A DNA stretch of 64,000 nt, taken from positions 62,001-126,000 of the forward strand of contig NZ_CP114589.1 in NCBI RefSeq assembly GCF_027286325.1, given 5' to 3'. Positions 60,676 to 64,000 of the stretch are shown in pieces (the stretch's first letter is position 1; every line of letters starts with the position of its first letter). The notes beneath the pieces are model-generated. The model saw nothing but the letters and a program-made list of their open reading frames with translations, made no database searches and was not told the DNA's origin. A program made the translations under genes and the position numbers. This DNA comes from Salinivibrio kushneri (lineage in GTDB: Bacteria; Pseudomonadota; Gammaproteobacteria; Enterobacterales; Vibrionaceae).

Positions 60676-61707
60676 TTAGCTTTCAGCGATGACGTACTTC
60701 CCGATTGTTCGACCACTTTCTACGGCTTGATGTGCAAGGATTAAATTGGCTGCATTAAGCCCAGTGAGTTGATGAGAGGCCGTGCCCTTTAGCACGCCTT
60801 GGTCAACCAATTTAGCCACATTCGCCAAGATCACATGTTGTTGGTACATGTCCGTCGTCGAGTACAAACTGCGGGTGAACATGAACTCCCAGTGCAACGA
60901 AATCGACTTGCTCTTTAACTTTCGGATATCGAGCTGTTCTGGGTCGTCAATCAACGCCAGTTTGCCTTGCGGGATCAGACAATCGACTAGTTGCTCCAAA
61001 TGCGCTTCGGTATGATTGAGGCTCGCGACATGGGTTACCGCTTCGACTCCCAACGCATCAAGTTGCGGCTTTAAGGGCTGAGCATGGTCAATGACATGAT
61101 CGGCGCCCATTTCTTTCACCCACGCTTGGCTCTCTGGTCGCGACGCGGTACCGATCACCGTCAACGACGTCAGTTGCTTCGCAAGCTGAGTTAACACCGA
61201 ACCCACCCCGCCTGCTGCACCCACAACCAGTAAGGTGCTCGACTCTGGCTCAAGTCCGGCTTTTAAGCGATCAAACAGTAGCTCCCATGCCGTGAGTGCA
61301 GTTAATGGCATGGCGGCGGCATCGGCAAAGGACAGCGTTTTAGGCATGGCGCTCACTATTTTTGCATTCACACACTGGAATTGACCATTCGATCCGGGCC
61401 GATCGAGCGCGCCGGCATACCACACTCTATCGCCGGGCTTAAACTCCGTCACATGTCGGCCAACTTGACGCACAATGCCCGCCGCATCCCACCCCAGCAC
61501 TTTATGCTGCCCCTCAGGGGCATCGACGTTACCGCGGATTTTGACATCCACAGGGTTAACAGAAACCGCCTTCACTTCCACCAGCAAGTCATCATCGCCA
61601 GGACTCGGCGTGGGTAAAATAATGTCAGCCAATGTGGCCTTTTCTATCGGGTGTGCAAAGCGATAACCAACCGCATGCATCTCTGTCGGTAATGTTTGTG
61701 TTGTCAT
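60676..61707 (-). CDS. Zinc-free MDR reductase (ZADH/quinone oxidoreductase type)
   Basis: A 343-aa medium-chain dehydrogenase/reductase of the YhfP/ZADH-like group: N-terminal GroES-like fold (DIKIRGNVDAPEG region, then VLGWDAAGIVRQVGRHV), and nucleotide-binding LLVVGAAGGVGSVLTQLAKQ. It lacks the structural zinc Cys cluster. It probably reduces quinones or enones with NADPH. The ATG at 61707 follows GAGGAC; the much longer in-frame extension overlaps the upstream gene. It lies 10 bp after the OYE gene and is in the same operon. Confidence 0.85.
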   Translation of the reverse strand: MTTQTLPTEMHAVGYRFAHPIEKATLADIILPTPSPGDDDLLVEVKAVSVNPVDVKIRGNVDAPEGQHKVLGWDAAGIVRQVGRHVTEFKPGDRVWYAGALDRPGSNGQFQCVNAKIVSAMPKTLSFADAAAMPLTALTAWELLFDRLKAGLEPESSTLLVVGAAGGVGSVLTQLAKQLTSLTVIGTASRPESQAWVKEMGADHVIDHAQPLKPQLDALGVEAVTHVASLNHTEAHLEQLVDCLIPQGKLALIDDPEQLDIRKLKSKSISLHWEFMFTRSLYSTTDMYQQHVILANVAKLVDQGVLKGTASHQLTGLNAANLILAHQAVESGRTIGKYVIAES

Positions 61708-61717
61708 GATGATGTCC

Positions 61718-62824
61718 TCACTCTGTGTGATAGCTGTGGGAGACGGAATAGTTGGGATAGTCGACATAGCCTGCTTCGTTGCCACCAAACAAGGTCTGAG
61801 GGTTAAATTCAGCCAGAGGCCAGCCATGTTGGAGACGGGCGACATAATCTGGGTTGGCAATAAAAGGACGACCAAATGCCACTAAATCCACCAACTCACG
61901 AGCAATCAGACTCTCTGCTTTGGGTTGGTCGTATTTTCCGGCCACAATGATCGCATTGCCGAACCGCGCGCGTAGCTGATGGCGGAAATCATCATCAACT
62001 TGCGGCGCATCATCCCAGTCCGCTTCGGCAAGATGTAAATAGGCAAGGCCCAATTGATTGGCATGGCTCGCTACCTCAAGAATGGTGGGAATAATGTCAG
62101 GGCAGTTCATTCCACGCGCAGTGATAAATGGAGCCAGACGGATCCCAGTGCGTGACGCACCAATCGCCTCACTAATCGCTGCCATGATTTCCACCAAAAA
62201 GCGCATCCGGTTTTCACGACTGCCGCCGTATTGATCTTCACGATGATTGGAGGTCGAGCGTAAAAACTGGTCGATGAGGTAGCCATTGGCGGCGTGAATT
62301 TCCACTCCATCAAAGCCGGCATCTACCGCATTCAGAGCAGCTTGTCGGTAATCATCGACAATGCGTGGGATTTCGTCGGTTTCCAATGCACGCGGGATAG
62401 GACACGGACGCATGCTTCCGCCATTTTCGTCAGCTATCCATACACTCGCTTCAGGAGATAATGCCGACGGTGCGACAGGCAAACCGTCTTCGTGAAAAAT
62501 GGGGTGCGACATACGACCCACATGCCACAGCTGCAAAAAGATTTTGCCTCCCTCAGCATGCACGGCATCCGTAACATGACGCCAGCCCGCGATCTGAGCG
62601 TCGCTATGAATGCCCGGCGTAAAGCTGTACCCCTGCCCTTGTGGGGAGATTTGCGTCGCTTCCGTCACGATGAGCCCTGCGCTAGCGCGTTGGCGATAAT
62701 AGTCAGCCATCATCGCATTAGGAATATTGCCTGGTTGGTCAGTGCGAGCGCGCGTCATCGGTGCCATGACAATGCGGTTCGCGAGCGAAAGCTCAGACTG
62801 TTGATAATCATCAAATAAAGACAT
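61718..62824 (-). CDS. nemA: Old yellow enzyme family alkene reductase, NemA-like
   Basis: FMN-dependent ene reductase of 368 aa. Landmarks: LANRIVMAPMTRARTDQPGN at the start, LQLWHVGRMSHP, the substrate-binding His/Asn pair in GVEIHAANGYLIDQFL, and VDLVAFGRPFIANPD near the end. It reduces activated alkenes such as N-ethylmaleimide, nitro compounds and quinones. In E. coli nemA is controlled by NemR; here the neighbouring regulator is a divergent LysR, while the NemR-like gene is 35 kb away. No TAGAC...GTCTA element is seen upstream. Confidence 0.9.
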   Translation of the reverse strand: MSLFDDYQQSELSLANRIVMAPMTRARTDQPGNIPNAMMADYYRQRASAGLIVTEATQISPQGQGYSFTPGIHSDAQIAGWRHVTDAVHAEGGKIFLQLWHVGRMSHPIFHEDGLPVAPSALSPEASVWIADENGGSMRPCPIPRALETDEIPRIVDDYRQAALNAVDAGFDGVEIHAANGYLIDQFLRSTSNHREDQYGGSRENRMRFLVEIMAAISEAIGASRTGIRLAPFITARGMNCPDIIPTILEVASHANQLGLAYLHLAEADWDDAPQVDDDFRHQLRARFGNAIIVAGKYDQPKAESLIARELVDLVAFGRPFIANPDYVARLQHGWPLAEFNPQTLFGGNEAGYVDYPNYSVSHSYHTE

Positions 62825-62942
62825 ACTGGTCTCCTTGTGGTGTTAGCGCATGATCGTGTCAGTGTGTGGCTATCAGCCTATTGACAATCACCACAAAGAA
62901 AAACCATGCTACAGAGACATCTCTTTCAACATTTTTTTGATA

Positions 62943-63827
62943 ATGAAAGCACTTCAAGATCTGGCTATCTTCGTCGAAGCGGCCAAATACGGCAGCTTAA
63001 CTGGCGCGGCCAGACAATTAGATGTGTCTCCCGCCGTTGCCAGTGCCGCCATGAAACGGTTAGAAACTGAGTTAGGCAGCCCGCTATTTGTGCGCTCAAC
63101 ACGCAGTTTGCGACTCACTCAGCAAGGCGAGCAGTTTCTGCGCTACAGCGAACAAGCCTTGGACTTACTACAACAAGGTCAGCAACAGCTGCAAAACGCC
63201 GATACAATTCAAGGCTCGCTGCTTATTTCCGCGCCATCTGACTTGGGCCGTGACGTAATCCTGCCGCTGCTTGATGTCTTTATGTCGCTTTACCCCAACA
63301 TCAGCATCCGTCTGTCGTTATCCGACGAGCAAGCCAAGTTGTTTTCCCAGCCTATTGATATCGCGATTCGTTATGGTGTGTTGGGCGATTCCAGTATGAT
63401 CGCAATGCCGTTGGTTAAAGATAATCGTCGGGTGCTCGTGGCCTCCCCCGAGTATTTAGCTCAGCATAAAAACCCCTCGCATCCTTTCGATTTGAAACAT
63501 CATGAATGCCTGTTCTACGAGCTCAATGAAGTGCGCTATAACCGTTGGCAGTTTCATCGCCAAGAGGAAGAAATTGCAGTCAGTGTGACGGGGCGGCGCG
63601 CCAGCAATGATGGCGGCGTGGTAAGGCAATGGGCATTATCAGGAAAAGGGATCGCTTATAAATCGGCACTTGATGTCAAAGCGGATCTGAGTGCAGGACG
63701 GTTAGTGCCTTTGTGCACCGATTGGCAAGGCGAGCAGGCTCCACTCCACTTGTTATGCCCGTCGCGCCACCAACTCACCCCAGCGGTCAAGGCGTTACAC
63801 CGGTTCTTGCGCGACCAGTTGGCGTAA
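62943..63827 (+). CDS. LysR-type regulator divergent from nemA-like operon
   Basis: A 294-aa LysR regulator: HTH in YGSLTGAARQLDVSPAVASA, effector domain from GSLLISAPSDLGRDVILPLL. I chose the ATG at 62943 at the start of the DNA-binding domain, although no clear ribosome-binding site precedes it; an in-frame ATG at 62850 adds 31 unconserved residues. Divergent from the OYE-MDR operon, which it probably regulates. Confidence 0.87.
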   Translation: MKALQDLAIFVEAAKYGSLTGAARQLDVSPAVASAAMKRLETELGSPLFVRSTRSLRLTQQGEQFLRYSEQALDLLQQGQQQLQNADTIQGSLLISAPSDLGRDVILPLLDVFMSLYPNISIRLSLSDEQAKLFSQPIDIAIRYGVLGDSSMIAMPLVKDNRRVLVASPEYLAQHKNPSHPFDLKHHECLFYELNEVRYNRWQFHRQEEEIAVSVTGRRASNDGGVVRQWALSGKGIAYKSALDVKADLSAGRLVPLCTDWQGEQAPLHLLCPSRHQLTPAVKALHRFLRDQLA

Positions 63828-63847
63828 GGTTATGAATGCTCACATGC

Positions 63848-64000
63848 CTAAACCATTGGAAAAGTCACCGTAAAACCATTGCCATAGTCAGAAAAGTACG
63901 GACTTTGAATCATAATACTCGCGTGATGCTGTTCCACAATGTCTTTGACAATCGACATTCCCAACCCCGCCCCATCACCTTTCTCGGTATGACCGCGGAA
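63848..64000 (-). CDS. Sensor histidine kinase (C-terminal fragment)
   Basis: The minus strand reads into the window from the right edge and ends at a stop at 63848-63850. The visible part contains GAGLGMSIVKDIVEQH, the G2 box and following helix of a HATPase_c domain, and ends GFTVTFPMV. This is the end of a two-component sensor kinase of the QseC/PhoQ class. The rest is outside the window. Confidence 0.8.
   Translation of the reverse strand, partial: FRGHTEKGDGAGLGMSIVKDIVEQHHASIMIQSPYFSDYGNGFTVTFPMV

Overview
The window looks like a chromosomal segment of a marine or halophilic gammaproteobacterium, most likely of the Vibrionaceae. This is an inference. It rests on the mtlA-mtlD-mtlR order with a structured antisense-RNA candidate in the mtlA leader, half-sites resembling Vibrio superintegron attC (VCR-type) repeats, a VC0807-family protein, a TIGR02450 protein and a sucrose PTS regulon of Vibrio type. 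The complete pathway for degrading the osmolyte ectoine and a BCCT transporter fit a halophile such as Salinivibrio, but I cannot fix the genus. Most of the window is compact coding sequence; the exception is a visibly AT-rich patch at about 40.06-42.7 kb. I see no tRNA, rRNA, CRISPR array or complete insertion sequence.

Layout. 0-1.3 kb: end of the sulfate ABC transporter operon (cysW, cysA). 1.4-10.5 kb: a c-di-GMP phosphodiesterase-like protein, NnrS with a possible FNR box, a small lipoprotein, an MFS transporter, a 66-aa protein, an RhlE-like helicase, and a DsbA-like/MBL-fold pair divergent from a LysR gene. 10.5-16.6 kb: YaiI, then a leftward unit of two-component system, MipA/OmpV-type outer membrane protein and alpha/beta hydrolase, then a DJ-1/PfpI protein and an NlpE-like lipoprotein. 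17-25 kb: ectoine catabolism (doeA, doeB, doeX, doeC, doeD) facing a BCCT transporter. 26.8-29.9 kb: an aldehyde/electrophile response unit (NemR-like TetR, YqhD, CurA) with the same palindrome upstream of the regulator and of its target. 29.9-35.4 kb: a sucrose regulon (scrK, scrA, scrR, scrB) with two LacI-type operators. 35.6-39.8 kb: a YrbG-type antiporter, a VC0807-family protein, a TIGR02450 protein and a chemoreceptor, followed by a broken second copy of the TIGR02450 gene.

40.0-42.7 kb is the accessory island. It holds a DNA methyltransferase in an operon with a zinc-ribbon protein, a truncated divergent reading frame, and a small group of integron gene cassettes without an integrase (a CALIN): one clear attC site, one half attC cut at a junction, and one possible short attC. 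43-46 kb: glutathione-dependent formaldehyde detoxification (fghA, adhC) with a divergent LysR regulator. 46-52 kb: a second chemoreceptor, a DUF2955/HlyD/MarR efflux unit with a duplicated operator, and a proline-iminopeptidase-like hydrolase. 52-56 kb: ClcA, a periplasmic solute-binding-like protein, and a LysR/VOC divergent pair. 56-60.5 kb: the mannitol operon behind four or five CRP-like boxes. 60.7-64 kb: an MDR reductase and an old yellow enzyme with a divergent LysR gene, ending in the C-terminus of a sensor kinase.

The main themes are carbon-source use (sucrose, mannitol, ectoine) and detoxification of aldehydes, quinones and electrophiles. Most catabolic modules carry their own regulator and a readable palindrome.
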